DNA of 55,571 nt from an uncultured Bacteroidota bacterium. Lineage in GTDB: Bacteria > Bacteroidota > Bacteroidia > Flavobacteriales > Flavobacteriaceae. The stretch is from assembly GCA_902606525.1 (NCBI GenBank), contig CACLGW010000005.1:1-55571 (forward strand), in the 5' to 3' direction. Under the pieces are notes generated by a model that saw only the letters and a list, made by a program, of their open reading frames with translations, searched no databases and was not told the origin of the DNA. Numbering within the stretch: position 1 is the first letter of the stretch; each line of letters opens with the position of its first letter. This document shows positions 1 through 9,039 of the stretch, piece by piece. Made by a program: the position numbers and the translations under genes.

Positions 1-183
1 AAAATTGAGACTGTTTCTGAAAAGGGGAAAAACCCAATCATTAAACTTATCTCGCACGATAAGCAGTTAGTTGGATATGTTGCATCTAAGATTCGATCTT
101 TTAGAAAACCAGAGCCATATAAGGGAAAAGGTGTAAAATTTGTAGGTGAAAATATACGGAGAAAAGCAGGTAAATCAGCATAA
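1..183 (+). CDS. rplF: 50S ribosomal protein L6, C-terminal part (5' end outside window)
   Basis: The window opens inside this gene: frame 1 reads 60 codons without a stop and ends in TAA. The fragment contains the C-terminal L6 signature, with [12 protein letters not shown] followed by the [10 protein letters not shown] tail. L6 binds 23S rRNA near the sarcin-ricin loop and the factor-binding site of the large subunit. It lies 9 nt before rplR, the usual spc-operon order. Only the second of the two L6 domains is visible, so the start and full length cannot be judged. Confidence 0.95.
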   Translation, partial: KIETVSEKGKNPIIKLISHDKQLVGYVASKIRSFRKPEPYKGKGVKFVGENIRRKAGKSA

Positions 184-192
184 TTTAGAATC

Positions 193-552
193 ATGGGATT
201 AACAAAATTAGATCGTAGAAAAAGAATTCGAAACAGAATTCGAAAAATTATTAGTGGCACTCCAAGTTTTCCTCGCTTGTCTATATACAGGAGTAATAGA
301 GAAATCTACGCACAGATTATAGACGATAAAAATGGAAAAACTATTATAGCAGCATCTTCTCGTGAGAAGGAAATTAGCAATATGAAATTAGTAGGTAAAA
401 TTGAAATTGCGTCTTCAGTTGGGAAAAGAATCGGTGAACTAGCATCTAAAGCAGGTCTTTTGGAGGTTAAATTTGATCGTGGAGGATATTTATATCATGG
501 TAGAGTCAAAGCACTTGCCGAAGGAGCGCGTGAGAGTGGATTAAAATTTTAA
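193..552 (+). CDS. rplR: 50S ribosomal protein L18
   Basis: This 119-residue protein has the length and pattern of bacterial L18. It has a basic N-terminus (residues 1-20, [14 protein letters not shown]), the [19 protein letters not shown] core, and a C-terminal [20 protein letters not shown]18 binds 5S rRNA together with L5 and places it in the central protuberance. It sits between rplF and rpsE with gaps of 9 and 7 nt, so it is translated from the same spc transcript. The ATG has no recognisable Shine-Dalgarno sequence, as is common in Bacteroidetes. Confidence 0.97.
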   Translation: MGLTKLDRRKRIRNRIRKIISGTPSFPRLSIYRSNREIYAQIIDDKNGKTIIAASSREKEISNMKLVGKIEIASSVGKRIGELASKAGLLEVKFDRGGYLYHGRVKALAEGARESGLKF

Positions 553-559
553 TTAGCAT

Positions 560-1084
560 ATGTATCAAGATTATAAAAATGTAGAATTAGTAAAGCCTGC
601 TGGTTTAGATTTAAAAGATAGATTAGTTGGGGTACAACGTGTAACTAAAGTTACAAAAGGAGGACGTGCATTTGGTTTTTCTGCAATAGTTGTGGTGGGT
701 GATGAAAACGGTATTGTAGGCCAAGGTTTAGGAAAATCAAAAGAAGTTTCAGAAGCAATTGCAAAAGCTGTTGAAGATGCAAAGAAAAATTTGATTCGTA
801 TCCCTATTGATAAGGGTACATTACCTCATGAACAAAAAGGTAAATTTGGCGGTGCCCGTGTGTTTTTAAAACCTGCTTCTGAAGGTACTGGAGTGATAGC
901 AGGGGGTGCAGTACGCGCTGTATTAGATGCTGTAGGTGTTCATAATGTCCTTTCTAAGTCTCAAGGTTCATCTAATCCTCATAATGTTGTCAAAGCAACT
1001 TTTGATGCATTATTACAACTAAGAAACCCTCAACGTATTGCAGAGCAAAGGGGAATTTCTATCGATAAAGTTTTTAATGGATAA
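560..1084 (+). CDS. rpsE: 30S ribosomal protein S5
   Basis: A 174-residue S5 protein. The N-terminal dsRNA-binding-like domain carries [24 protein letters not shown] (residues about 25-48). The second domain has [31 protein letters not shown], the region where S5 contacts 16S rRNA helices and where ram and spectinomycin mutations map in other bacteria. S5 acts in decoding fidelity and in 30S assembly. The gene is 7 nt downstream of rplR and 11 nt upstream of rpmD. Length and motifs are ordinary for Bacteroidetes. Confidence 0.97.
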   Translation: MYQDYKNVELVKPAGLDLKDRLVGVQRVTKVTKGGRAFGFSAIVVVGDENGIVGQGLGKSKEVSEAIAKAVEDAKKNLIRIPIDKGTLPHEQKGKFGGARVFLKPASEGTGVIAGGAVRAVLDAVGVHNVLSKSQGSSNPHNVVKATFDALLQLRNPQRIAEQRGISIDKVFNG

Positions 1085-1095
1085 CAATATATAAG

Positions 1096-1275
1096 ATGGA
1101 AAAAATAAAAATAAAACAAGTCAAAAGTAGCATCAAGCGTTTGCAAAGTCAAAAAAGAACTTTGGAGTCTTTAGGACTTAGAGGCATTGGAAAAGAAGTT
1201 TCCCATGAGTCAACTCCAAGTATATTAGGAATGATAGAAAAAGTAAAACATTTGGTATCGGTTACTAAATTATAA
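1096..1275 (+). CDS. rpmD: 50S ribosomal protein L30
   Basis: I read this short 59-codon ORF directly. It starts with [13 protein letters not shown], continues with [15 protein letters not shown] and ends in HLVSVTKL before TAA. This is the compact bacterial L30 fold of about 60 residues; the [10 protein letters not shown] stretch matches the conserved TLxxLGL(R/K)xxxxxV motif. The position between rpsE and rplO is the conserved spc location and gaps are about 10 nt on both sides. L30 is a peripheral large-subunit protein. Start ATG is the first in frame after rpsE. Confidence 0.95.
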   Translation: MEKIKIKQVKSSIKRLQSQKRTLESLGLRGIGKEVSHESTPSILGMIEKVKHLVSVTKL

Positions 1276-1285
1276 TCAATTCGTT

Positions 1286-1738
1286 ATGAGTTTAGAAAAT
1301 TTAAGTCCTGCTAAAGGATCTACTAAAGGAGCTGGAAAACGCCTAGGAAGGGGCCAGTCTTCTGGAAAAGGTGGTACTTCGACACGTGGCCATAAAGGGG
1401 CAAAATCTCGTTCAGGTTACTCAAAAAAAATTGGATTTGAGGGTGGACAAATGCCTTTACAAAGACGTGTTCCTAAATTTGGATTCAAAAATATAAATAG
1501 AAAAGATTACCGAGGGATAAACTTGGATACAATTCAAGACCTGATATCGGATAAAAAAATTCAAAAAGAATTAAAAATTGAGCAATTAATTGAGTTGAGA
1601 TTAGCGCATAAAGATGATTTAATTAAAATTTTAGGCAGAGGGAAATTAGATAGTCCAATTAAAATTTTTGCACATAAATTTTCATTATCAGCCAAAGCAG
1701 CAATTGAAAAAATGGGAGGAGAAGCTATAAATATATAA
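1286..1738 (+). CDS. rplO: 50S ribosomal protein L15
   Basis: A 150-residue L15. It begins [42 protein letters not shown] in parts, the glycine- and lysine-rich N-terminal extension that threads into 23S rRNA. It continues with the [17 protein letters not shown] signature at residues about 50-66. The C-terminal globular domain ends in the [11 protein letters not shown] motif. L15 is a late-assembly protein of the 50S subunit. It lies 10 nt after rpmD and 11 nt before secY, as in most bacterial spc operons. Confidence 0.97.
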   Translation: MSLENLSPAKGSTKGAGKRLGRGQSSGKGGTSTRGHKGAKSRSGYSKKIGFEGGQMPLQRRVPKFGFKNINRKDYRGINLDTIQDLISDKKIQKELKIEQLIELRLAHKDDLIKILGRGKLDSPIKIFAHKFSLSAKAAIEKMGGEAINI

Positions 1739-1749
1739 TTTATCCATAA

Positions 1750-3102
1750 ATGAAAAAAGTTTTAGAAACCCTTTATAATATCTATAAAATTGAAGAATTG
1801 CGCGATCGTGTTCTTCTTACTTTAGGGATGTTATTGGTATATCGAATTGGAGCACAAGTCGTTTTACCAGGGATAGACCCTGTTCAGCTAGCAGCTTTGA
1901 GTAGCCGTACTGATGGGGGAGGTCTTTTAGGAATCTTAAATGCCTTTACAGGAGGAGCTTTTGCTAACGCTTCTGTATTCGCTTTGGGAATTATGCCTTA
2001 CATTTCCGCTTCAATCGTAGTTCAACTGATGGGTATTGCCGTTCCTTATCTCCAAAAACTTCAGAAAGAAGGAGAGAGTGGAAGAAAGACAATTAATCAG
2101 ATTACAAGATGGCTGACTATCGGTATTTGTATTGTTCAAGCACCAGCATATTTATTTGGTTTAAGTGCACTAGGGGTTCCTGAGAGTGCATTTATTCTTG
2201 GTAAAGGGCCCATGTTTATAGGTTCTTCTGTAATTATTCTTGTCACAGGCACTATTTTTGCTATGTGGTTGGGTGAAAAAATTACAGATAAGGGTATTGG
2301 TAACGGCATATCTCTTCTAATTATGGTTGGAATTATTGCAAACCTACCCCTATCTTTCACGCAGGAATTTGTATCCAGGGTATCAGAAAATAACGGTGGT
2401 CTAATGCTAATTTTAATTGAATTGGTTTTATGGATAGTTATTATACTTTTGTCTGTTTTATTAACACTTGCAGTCAGACGCATTCCAGTACAATATGCTC
2501 GAAGACAGGCAGGAGGAAACACCTCTAGCAGATCTATATATGGATCACGCCAATATATACCTCTTAAATTAAATGCCTCTGGAGTGATGCCTATTATATT
2601 TGCCCAGGCTCTGATGTTTGCTCCAGTATATCTTGGAAGTGCATTAGGCGACTCAGACACAGGACAATGGATTCAAGCAAATTTTTCTGACATATTTGGA
2701 TTGTGGTATAATATATTATTTGCTGTTCTGATTATTGTATTTACTTATTTTTATACAGCTATAACAGTTCCTACAAACAAAATGTCTGATGATTTAAAAC
2801 GAAGTGGTGGTTTTGTACCTGGTATACGACCTGGAAACGAAACATCAGAATATTTAGATACAGTTATGTCGCACATAACTTTTCCAGGATCTCTTTTCCT
2901 TGCTGGAATTGCAGTATTTCCTGCGGTCGTTGTAAAGCTTATTGGTATTCAACAAGGATGGGCCCTTTTTTATGGAGGAACTTCCCTTTTGATTATGGTG
3001 GGCGTTGCTATAGATACCATTCAACAAGTCAACTCTTATTTACTAAATAGACATTATGATGGACTGATGAAATCAGGTAAAATGAGAAGGAGTATAAGTT
3101 AA
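1750..3102 (+). CDS. secY: Preprotein translocase channel subunit SecY
   Basis: A 450-residue polytopic inner-membrane protein with about ten hydrophobic segments. It carries SecY signatures: GIMPYISASIVVQLM (residues about 80-94), the GNGISLLIMVGI region, and RRIPVQYARRQ in the cytoplasmic loop after the middle of the protein. SecY forms the translocation channel with SecE and SecG and feeds the Sec-dependent exports seen in this window, including the giant secreted protein. It is in the spc operon, 3 nt before infA. The long antisense ORF inside it has no family features and is a shadow. Confidence 0.97.
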   Translation: MKKVLETLYNIYKIEELRDRVLLTLGMLLVYRIGAQVVLPGIDPVQLAALSSRTDGGGLLGILNAFTGGAFANASVFALGIMPYISASIVVQLMGIAVPYLQKLQKEGESGRKTINQITRWLTIGICIVQAPAYLFGLSALGVPESAFILGKGPMFIGSSVIILVTGTIFAMWLGEKITDKGIGNGISLLIMVGIIANLPLSFTQEFVSRVSENNGGLMLILIELVLWIVIILLSVLLTLAVRRIPVQYARRQAGGNTSSRSIYGSRQYIPLKLNASGVMPIIFAQALMFAPVYLGSALGDSDTGQWIQANFSDIFGLWYNILFAVLIIVFTYFYTAITVPTNKMSDDLKRSGGFVPGIRPGNETSEYLDTVMSHITFPGSLFLAGIAVFPAVVVKLIGIQQGWALFYGGTSLLIMVGVAIDTIQQVNSYLLNRHYDGLMKSGKMRRSIS

Positions 3103-3105
3103 TAT

Positions 3106-3321
3106 ATGGCAAAACAAGAAGCAATAGAACAAGAGGGTACTATTATAGAGGCATTGTCCAATGCAATGTTTCGTGTAGAATTAGAAAACGGTCATGTTGT
3201 GACTGCTCATATCTCAGGAAAAATGCGTTTGCATTACATTAAACTATTGCCAGGTGATAAGGTCAAATTAGAAATGAGCCCTTATGATCTATCGAAAGCT
3301 AGAATAACATTTAGATTTTAA
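3106..3321 (+). CDS. infA: Translation initiation factor IF-1
   Basis: A 71-residue S1-like OB-fold protein with the IF-1 pattern: [68 protein letters not shown]-1 occupies the 30S A site during initiation and supports IF-2 and IF-3. The gene starts 3 nt after secY with no adenylate kinase or methionine aminopeptidase gene between them. The rpmJ start lies 17 nt downstream. Length and sequence are typical. Confidence 0.97.
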   Translation: MAKQEAIEQEGTIIEALSNAMFRVELENGHVVTAHISGKMRLHYIKLLPGDKVKLEMSPYDLSKARITFRF

Positions 3322-3338
3322 AATATTCAACAATTGGT

Positions 3339-3455
3339 ATGAAAGTGAGAGCATCATTAAAAAAACGAAGTGCAGATTGTAAAATCGTTAGACGGAAAGG
3401 GCGTCTGTACGTTATAAATAAAAAGAACCCTAGATTTAAACAAAGACAAGGTTAA
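3339..3455 (+). CDS. rpmJ: 50S ribosomal protein L36, zinc-ligand-poor form
   Basis: I read a 38-codon ORF from ATG at 3339 to TAA, starting [20 protein letters not shown] and ending NPRFKQRQG. This is L36, the smallest large-subunit protein. In zinc-binding L36 four positions (Cys11, Cys14, Cys27, His33) form a zinc ribbon. Here only Cys14 remains; the others are Ser, Asn and Phe, so this form should not bind zinc. This is usual for Flavobacteria as far as I recall. It sits between infA and rpsM, 2 nt before rpsM. Confidence 0.95.
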   Translation: MKVRASLKKRSADCKIVRRKGRLYVINKKNPRFKQRQG

Positions 3456-3457
3456 TT

Positions 3458-3832
3458 ATGGCTAGAATATCAGGAGTAGACATTCCAAAGCAAAAAAGAG
3501 GAGTCGTTTCTTTAACTTATATTTTCGGTATTGGCAGAAGTCGAGCACAATCTATTTTGATATCAGCAAAAGTAGATGAAAGTAAAAAAGTTCAAGACTG
3601 GACAGATGAAGAAACATCTAGAATTCGAGAAGCCGTTTCTTCCTTCAAGATTGAAGGTGAGCTGCGTTCAGAGGTGCAATTAAATATAAAGCGTTTAATG
3701 GATATAGGAAGTTATCGAGGTATTCGACACAGAACAGGCCTTCCGTTACGCGGACAACGAACAAAAAACAATTCGCGTACTAGAAAGGGAAAACGTAAAA
3801 CTGTAGCAAATAAAAAGAAAGTAACTAAATAG
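3458..3832 (+). CDS. rpsM: 30S ribosomal protein S13
   Basis: A 124-residue S13 with the N-terminal [26 protein letters not shown] (helix-two-turn-helix start) and the C-terminal [30 protein letters not shown] basic tail that reaches the P-site tRNA. S13 lies in the 30S head and forms intersubunit bridges with L5. It opens the alpha-operon part of the cluster (rpsM, rpsK, rpsD, rpoA, rplQ). The gap to rpsK is 14 nt. Confidence 0.97.
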   Translation: MARISGVDIPKQKRGVVSLTYIFGIGRSRAQSILISAKVDESKKVQDWTDEETSRIREAVSSFKIEGELRSEVQLNIKRLMDIGSYRGIRHRTGLPLRGQRTKNNSRTRKGKRKTVANKKKVTK

Positions 3833-3846
3833 CAATCCCCAATTAT

Positions 3847-4230
3847 ATGGCTAAAACAGCAGGTAAAAAAAGAAAAGTAATCGTCGAGTCCATTGGTGAA
3901 GCACACATTACGGCTTCCTTTAATAACATTATAATTTCTCTCACGAATAATAAAGGAGAAGTCATTTCCTGGTCTTCAGCTGGAAAGATGGGCTTTAGAG
4001 GTTCTAAAAAAAACACTCCTTATGCAGCACAAACCGCTGCTGAAGATTGTTCAAAGACGGCTCAAGAAGCTGGTTTACGTAAAGTAAAAGTATTTGTAAA
4101 AGGTCCTGGTAATGGACGTGAATCTGCAATTCGTTCACTTCACAATAGTGGAATTGAAGTTTTAGAAATCATTGATGTTACCCCACTTCCACATAACGGT
4201 TGTAGACCTCCAAAAAGAAGAAGAGTATAA
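3847..4230 (+). CDS. rpsK: 30S ribosomal protein S11
   Basis: A 127-residue S11. Signatures include [17 protein letters not shown], the [19 protein letters not shown] segment and the C-terminal [19 protein letters not shown]11 is on the 30S platform and lines the mRNA exit region with S7. The start ATG follows rpsM by 14 nt. The 84-nt gap downstream is unusually long for this cluster and holds the folded element described at 4242-4298. Confidence 0.97.
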   Translation: MAKTAGKKRKVIVESIGEAHITASFNNIIISLTNNKGEVISWSSAGKMGFRGSKKNTPYAAQTAAEDCSKTAQEAGLRKVKVFVKGPGNGRESAIRSLHNSGIEVLEIIDVTPLPHNGCRPPKRRRV

Positions 4231-4241
4231 TAAAAATAACC

Positions 4242-4298
4242 TTGGATTGATATTAAGCTATCAAAGGAAGCAACCTTAAATCGTAGTGTTCAATCCAA
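4242..4298 (+). promoter_or_regulatory. Candidate S4-binding mRNA leader upstream of rpsD
   Basis: The 84-nt rpsK-rpsD gap contains a perfect 9-bp stem: TTGGATTGA at 4242-4250 pairs with TCAATCCAA at 4290-4298. Inside it a second hairpin has AAGG (4264-4267) pairing with CCTT (4274-4277) around a 6-nt loop. CTA (4258-4260) can also pair with TAG (4284-4286). Other gaps in this operon are 2-22 nt and show no such fold. S4 represses its own operon through mRNA structures in other bacteria, and I recall rpsD-leader motifs reported for Flavobacteria. Folding was done by eye; the S4 assignment is inference. Confidence 0.6.
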
Positions 4299-4314
4299 AT
4301 ATAAAACCAATTAA

Positions 4315-4920
4315 ATGGCAAGATATACTGGTCCAAAAACAAAAATTGCTCGTAAATTTGGCGAGCCAATCTTTGGAGACGATAAATCCTTTGAAAAAAG
4401 AAATTATCCTCCAGGACAACATGGAAATGCAAAGCGAAGAGGGAAGAAATCGGAATATGCAATTCAATTAATGGAAAAGCAAAAGGCGAAGTTTACTTAT
4501 GGTATTTTAGAGCGCCAATTTCGAAACCTTTTTGAAAAAGCAAGTAGGAGTAAAGGTGTAACCGGTGAGGTTTTGTTGCAATTGTGTGAATCAAGACTAG
4601 ACAACATTGTTTATCGTTTTGGTTTATCAACCTCTAGAAGAGGCGCTAGACAATTGGTGTCACACCGACATATAACTGTAAATAATTCTATAGTAAATAT
4701 ACCCTCATACCAAGTAAAAGTGGGAGACGTTGTAGGGGTTAGAGAAAAATCTAAGTCTTTAAACATAATTGTAGAAGCAAAAGAAAAGGATTCATCGATA
4801 TATGAGTGGCTGAGTTGGAATAAAGACCAGCTTCAGGGAACATATGTAAGTTTACCTGAGCGAATACAAATTCCCGAAAATATTAAAGAACAACTAATAG
4901 TCGAACTATATTCTAAATAA
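4315..4920 (+). CDS. rpsD: 30S ribosomal protein S4
   Basis: A 201-residue S4 protein, the typical length. The N-terminus [21 protein letters not shown] is followed by the [10 protein letters not shown] motif. The S4 RNA-binding domain (residues about 90-155) contains [33 protein letters not shown]4 nucleates 16S rRNA folding at the five-way junction, and in many bacteria it is also a translational repressor of its own operon. The folded leader just upstream fits that second role. rpoA follows after 17 nt. Confidence 0.97.
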   Translation: MARYTGPKTKIARKFGEPIFGDDKSFEKRNYPPGQHGNAKRRGKKSEYAIQLMEKQKAKFTYGILERQFRNLFEKASRSKGVTGEVLLQLCESRLDNIVYRFGLSTSRRGARQLVSHRHITVNNSIVNIPSYQVKVGDVVGVREKSKSLNIIVEAKEKDSSIYEWLSWNKDQLQGTYVSLPERIQIPENIKEQLIVELYSK

Positions 4921-4937
4921 GTAAACAGAAGCAAATT

Positions 4938-5930
4938 ATGGCAATATTGAATTTTCAAAAACCCGATAAAGTAATTATGATTGATTCATCCGAATTCGAA
5001 GGTAAATTTGAGTTTCGCCCTCTCGAACCCGGATATGGATTAACAGTTGGAAACGCACTGAGGCGTGTTTTACTGTCTTCTCTAGAAGGCTTTGCAATTA
5101 CTTCTGTAAAAATAGAAAACGTTGAACACGAATTCTCAACAATTTCTGGAGTAGTTGAAGATGTTACAGAAATCATTCTAAACCTCAAGCAAGTCCGATT
5201 TAAAAGACAAATTGAAGAACAAGATGAAGAAAAAGTTTCTATCTCTATAGGAGGTCAAGAAAAGCTAAAAGCTGCAGATATTCAAAAATTTATTTCAGGT
5301 TTTCAGGTGTTGAACCCTGACTTGGTAATTTGTAATTTAGAAAAAAGCATGCAGTTAAATATGGAAATAACGATTGAAAAAGGAAGAGGGTATGTCCCAG
5401 CAGAAGAAAATAAAAGAACTAGCACTGAACTTGGGGTGATCGCTATTGATTCTATTTTTACTCCTATAAAGAATGTAAAGTATAGTATTGAAAATTTTAG
5501 AGTAGAGCAAAAGACAGATTATGAAAAACTCATATTTGAAATTATTTCAGATGGCTCTATTCATCCAAAGGATGCTCTTACTGAAGCAGCTAAAACATTA
5601 ATTCACCATTTTTTACTGTTTTCAGATGAAAGAATTACTCTAGAAGCTGACGAAATAGCTCAGACAGAGACATATGACGAAGAGTCTCTTCACATGCGTC
5701 AATTATTAAAAACTAAGTTAGTTGATATGGATCTATCGGTTAGAGCATTAAACTGCCTTAAGGCAGCTGAAGTGGATACTCTAGGAGATTTAGTTTCCTA
5801 CAATAAAAACGATTTGATGAAATTCAGAAATTTTGGAAAAAAATCATTAACTGAGCTTGAGGAATTGGTAGTTCTTAAAGGTCTTTCATTTGGTATGGAC
5901 TTAGTTAAATACAAATTAGATAAAGATTAA
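4938..5930 (+). CDS. rpoA: DNA-directed RNA polymerase subunit alpha
   Basis: A 330-residue alpha subunit. The N-terminal dimerisation domain shows [28 protein letters not shown] (residues about 19-46), which nucleates assembly of the beta subunits. The C-terminal domain (residues about 250-320) carries [25 protein letters not shown] and the [13 protein letters not shown] helix that contacts UP elements and activators. Placement between rpsD and rplQ is the conserved alpha-operon order. No truncation or unusual residue was noted. Confidence 0.97.
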   Translation: MAILNFQKPDKVIMIDSSEFEGKFEFRPLEPGYGLTVGNALRRVLLSSLEGFAITSVKIENVEHEFSTISGVVEDVTEIILNLKQVRFKRQIEEQDEEKVSISIGGQEKLKAADIQKFISGFQVLNPDLVICNLEKSMQLNMEITIEKGRGYVPAEENKRTSTELGVIAIDSIFTPIKNVKYSIENFRVEQKTDYEKLIFEIISDGSIHPKDALTEAAKTLIHHFLLFSDERITLEADEIAQTETYDEESLHMRQLLKTKLVDMDLSVRALNCLKAAEVDTLGDLVSYNKNDLMKFRNFGKKSLTELEELVVLKGLSFGMDLVKYKLDKD

Positions 5931-5952
5931 TTTACATTTTTAAACAAAAAAA

Positions 5953-6513
5953 ATGAGACACGGAAAAAAAGTAATGCATTTAGGTCGAAAAAAGGCCCAC
6001 AGAAAATCAATGCTAGCTAATATGGCTTGTTCTCTAATTGAACATAAACGAATCAATACTACCTTAACTAAAGCTAAAGCTCTCAAGCAATTTATTGAAC
6101 CATTAATTACAAAATCTAAATCAGATTCTACTCACAACAGAAGACTAACTTTCTCTTCGTTGAGAAATAAAAGTGCAGTTGTAGAGTTATTTAGAGATGT
6201 TGCTGTAAAAGTAGGTGATAGACCAGGAGGATATACCCGAGTAATTAAACTTGGAAATCGTCTTGGTGATAATGCTTCTATGGCAATGATAGAATTGGTT
6301 GATTTCAATGAGGTTTACACTTTAGAAGCTAAGCCTAAGAAAAAGTCAAGGAGAAGAGCCGGTGGTAAAGCTAAAAATCAAAGTATTAAGAAAACTAAAG
6401 ATATTATTGAAAAAGGTTCAATTGAGGATGAACTTTCAACAAAAGAAGCAATCACAAATTTACCATCTAAATCACAAACTAAATCTGATAAGGATGAAAA
6501 GAAAAGTCAATAG
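5953..6513 (+). CDS. rplQ: 50S ribosomal protein L17 with long charged C-terminal tail
   Basis: Residues 1-120 are a standard L17: [20 protein letters not shown], the [22 protein letters not shown] segment and [28 protein letters not shown]17 sits at the peptide exit side of the 50S subunit. Residues about 121-186 form a Lys/Glu/Ser-rich, low-complexity tail that most bacterial L17 proteins lack, though Bacteroidetes versions are often extended. The gene ends the ribosomal cluster and is followed by an intrinsic terminator at 6538-6570. Confidence 0.96.
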   Translation: MRHGKKVMHLGRKKAHRKSMLANMACSLIEHKRINTTLTKAKALKQFIEPLITKSKSDSTHNRRLTFSSLRNKSAVVELFRDVAVKVGDRPGGYTRVIKLGNRLGDNASMAMIELVDFNEVYTLEAKPKKKSRRRAGGKAKNQSIKKTKDIIEKGSIEDELSTKEAITNLPSKSQTKSDKDEKKSQ

Positions 6514-6537
6514 TATTTTTTAAAACCCAATTATATT

Positions 6538-6570
6538 AAAGGATAAACGTTTTAGTTTATCCTTTTTTTT
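6538..6570 (+). terminator. Intrinsic terminator after rplQ
   Basis: An 11-bp perfect stem (AAAGGATAAAC at 6538-6548 with GTTTATCCTTT at 6555-6565) encloses a 6-nt loop and runs into a T-tract to 6570. It lies 25 nt after the rplQ stop and 17 nt before the carA start. It should end the long ribosomal transcript and separate it from carA. Confidence 0.85.
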
Positions 6571-6586
6571 GGTTTATTTTGTATAA

Positions 6587-7687
6587 ATGGAATATAGATC
6601 TAAAAATAAAGCATTCGTACTTCTTGCAGATGGGACTCAGTTTTTTGGTAAGTCTATAGGAATTTTGGGAAGTGCTTTTGGAGAAATTTGTTTTAATACT
6701 GGTATGACAGGCTATCAGGAAATTTTTACCGATCCGTCATATTATGGTCAACTTATGGTAACTACCAATACTCATATTGGAAACTATGGAGTTATTAAAG
6801 AAGAATCTCAATCCAAGGCAATTTCAATTTCAGGTTTAATATGTAAGGATTTTAGCTTTAATTACTCTCGCCCTTCTGGGGAAGAGTCCTTACAGAGCTA
6901 TTTGGAGCATCACAAACTGGTTACCATTTGTGATGTTGACACTCGTGCATTAGTAAATTATATACGTGAAAATGGTGCGATGAATGCGGTGATTTCAACT
7001 GAAACTGGAAAAGAAGAATATTTATTTAAAAAATTATCTGAAGCTCCAATTATGGAAGGTTTAGAATTAGCATCAAAGGTTTCCACTCAAGAAGCTTATA
7101 CCCTAGGTAATCCTGATGCTAAATACAAAATTGCAGCCCTAGATTTAGGAATAAAGAGAAATATTTTAAATCATATGATCGAACGGGATATGTTTGTTAA
7201 AGTTTTTCCATACAATACAACTTATGAACAGCTTGAAGCATGGAATCCAGATGGCTATTTTATTTCAAACGGCCCTGGTGATCCGCAACCTCTAAAAGAA
7301 GCTCAATCTGTTGCTAAAGCCATTATAGAAAATAATAAGCCTCTGTTTGGAATTTGTTTAGGACATCAAATCATAGCTTTAGCTAACGGTATTCCTACCT
7401 TTAAGATGTTTAATGGACATCGTGGAATTAATCATCCTGTAAAAAACTTAATAACAGGAAAAGGTGAAATCACTTCTCAAAACCACGGATTTGCAGTAGA
7501 TATGAAAGCAGCTAAAGATCATCCAGAAATTGAAATTACTCATGTCCATCTTAATGATCAAACTCTAGCAGGTATGCGTATGAAAAACAATAAATGTTTT
7601 TCAGTTCAATATCATCCTGAGGCTGGACCAGGGCCAAATGATGCAACCTATCTCTTTGATATTTTTAAAGATTATATAAATAATTAA
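6587..7687 (+). CDS. carA: Carbamoyl-phosphate synthase small (glutaminase) subunit
   Basis: A 366-residue CarA. The N-terminal CPSase_sm domain (residues about 8-135) includes FGEICFNTGMTGYQEIFTDPSY. The class I glutamine amidotransferase domain (residues about 180-366) has the nucleophile Cys257 in FGICLGHQ and the His343/Glu345 pair in YHPEAGPGP. It releases ammonia from glutamine for the large subunit CarB, giving carbamoyl phosphate for arginine and pyrimidines. carB is not adjacent here. The gene begins 17 nt past the terminator and is 17 nt from eno, so the two may be cotranscribed. Confidence 0.96.
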   Translation: MEYRSKNKAFVLLADGTQFFGKSIGILGSAFGEICFNTGMTGYQEIFTDPSYYGQLMVTTNTHIGNYGVIKEESQSKAISISGLICKDFSFNYSRPSGEESLQSYLEHHKLVTICDVDTRALVNYIRENGAMNAVISTETGKEEYLFKKLSEAPIMEGLELASKVSTQEAYTLGNPDAKYKIAALDLGIKRNILNHMIERDMFVKVFPYNTTYEQLEAWNPDGYFISNGPGDPQPLKEAQSVAKAIIENNKPLFGICLGHQIIALANGIPTFKMFNGHRGINHPVKNLITGKGEITSQNHGFAVDMKAAKDHPEIEITHVHLNDQTLAGMRMKNNKCFSVQYHPEAGPGPNDATYLFDIFKDYINN

Positions 7688-7704
7688 ATTAGAATTAAAA
7701 CTAT

Positions 7705-8991
7705 ATGAGTATTATCATTAAAGTACACGCTAGACAGATATTTGATTCAAGGGGAAACCCTACAGTTGAAGTTGATGTAATAACAGAAAATGGAGTTATG
7801 GGAAGGGCTGCTGTCCCTTCCGGTGCCTCAACAGGAGAGCATGAAGCTGTTGAAATGCGAGACGGGGGAAATTCTTACATGGGAAAAGCAGTCACTAAAG
7901 CGATTGAAAATGTAAATAAAGAAATTTCTGAAGAAATAATTGGAGTATCAGTTTTTGAGCAGGAGCATTTGGATAATATAATGATTAAACTGGATGGCAC
8001 ACAAAATAAATCAAGACTCGGTGCCAATGCAATTTTAGGTGTTTCATTAGCTGTTGCAAAAGCAGCAGCTAATGAACTTGGACTTCCACTTTATCGATAT
8101 ATTGGTGGTGTAAGTGCAAATACACTTCCTGTACCTATGATGAATATCATAAATGGTGGTTCTCATTCTGATGCCCCAATAGCATTCCAAGAATTTATGG
8201 TTATGCCTGTTGGAGCTTCTTCATTTACAGAAGCAATGAGGATGGGTTCCGAGATTTTTCATAACCTTAAAAATGTTTTACATCAACGGAATTTAAGCAC
8301 CGCTGTAGGAGATGAAGGTGGTTTTGCACCGAAATTAGATGGGACAGAAGATGCTTTAGAAACTATCATTAAGGCAATTAAAAATGCAGGATATAAATCA
8401 GGTTCTCAGGTAATGATAGCATTAGATTGTGCAGCTGCTGAATTTTATAAAGACGGTATTTATGATTATACACTTTTCGAAGGAGAGAAAGGATTAAAGA
8501 GAAATTCCAAAGAACAAGCAACTTATCTTGCAGATTTAGCAAAAAAATACCCAATTATTTCTATTGAAGATGGGATGGATGAAAACGATTGGGAAGGGTG
8601 GAAACTTCTTACCGAAATGACAGGAAATAAGATTCAACTTGTAGGTGATGATTTATTTGTAACTAATGTAAAACGTCTTAATAAAGGAATTGAAGAAGGA
8701 ATTGCTAACTCAATTTTGATTAAAGTGAATCAAATTGGGACACTTTCAGAAACTATTGCTGCTGTTAAAATGGCTCATCGGGCTGGTTATACTTCGGTAA
8801 TGTCACACCGGTCTGGAGAAACGGAAGACAACACAATAGCTGACTTAGCTGTTGCCCTAAATACTGGTCAAATAAAAACAGGATCAGCTTCACGAAGTGA
8901 CCGCATGGCAAAGTATAATCAACTTCTTAGAATTGAAGAAGAGTTAGATGATTTAGCTCACTTCCCTCAAGAAAAGGCTTTTAACCACTAA
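7705..8991 (+). CDS. eno: Enolase (phosphopyruvate hydratase)
   Basis: A 428-residue enolase of normal length. It starts [24 protein letters not shown] and has the [15 protein letters not shown] loop, the magnesium-binding [13 protein letters not shown] and [10 protein letters not shown] stretches, [11 protein letters not shown], and the catalytic-lysine and substrate motifs [13 protein letters not shown] and [10 protein letters not shown]. It interconverts 2-phosphoglycerate and phosphoenolpyruvate in glycolysis and gluconeogenesis. It lies between carA and gltA on the same strand; the 48-nt gap to gltA contains only a weak 6-bp hairpin (8999-9017). Confidence 0.97.
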   Translation: MSIIIKVHARQIFDSRGNPTVEVDVITENGVMGRAAVPSGASTGEHEAVEMRDGGNSYMGKAVTKAIENVNKEISEEIIGVSVFEQEHLDNIMIKLDGTQNKSRLGANAILGVSLAVAKAAANELGLPLYRYIGGVSANTLPVPMMNIINGGSHSDAPIAFQEFMVMPVGASSFTEAMRMGSEIFHNLKNVLHQRNLSTAVGDEGGFAPKLDGTEDALETIIKAIKNAGYKSGSQVMIALDCAAAEFYKDGIYDYTLFEGEKGLKRNSKEQATYLADLAKKYPIISIEDGMDENDWEGWKLLTEMTGNKIQLVGDDLFVTNVKRLNKGIEEGIANSILIKVNQIGTLSETIAAVKMAHRAGYTSVMSHRSGETEDNTIADLAVALNTGQIKTGSASRSDRMAKYNQLLRIEEELDDLAHFPQEKAFNH

Positions 8992-9039
8992 GAAAATAGG
9001 TAAACTAAAACTTTACCATAGACATAAAAATATAAAAGG

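Noticed and set aside
2136-2660. 174-codon antisense ORF within secY
   Set aside because: It is a frame shadow of the conserved SecY gene, has no family features, and its composition follows the codon pattern of the real gene on the other strand.
8999-9017. Hairpin GGTAAA/TTTACC between eno and gltA as a terminator
   Set aside because: The stem is only 6 bp, has a 7-nt loop and no T-tract follows, so termination is not supported.
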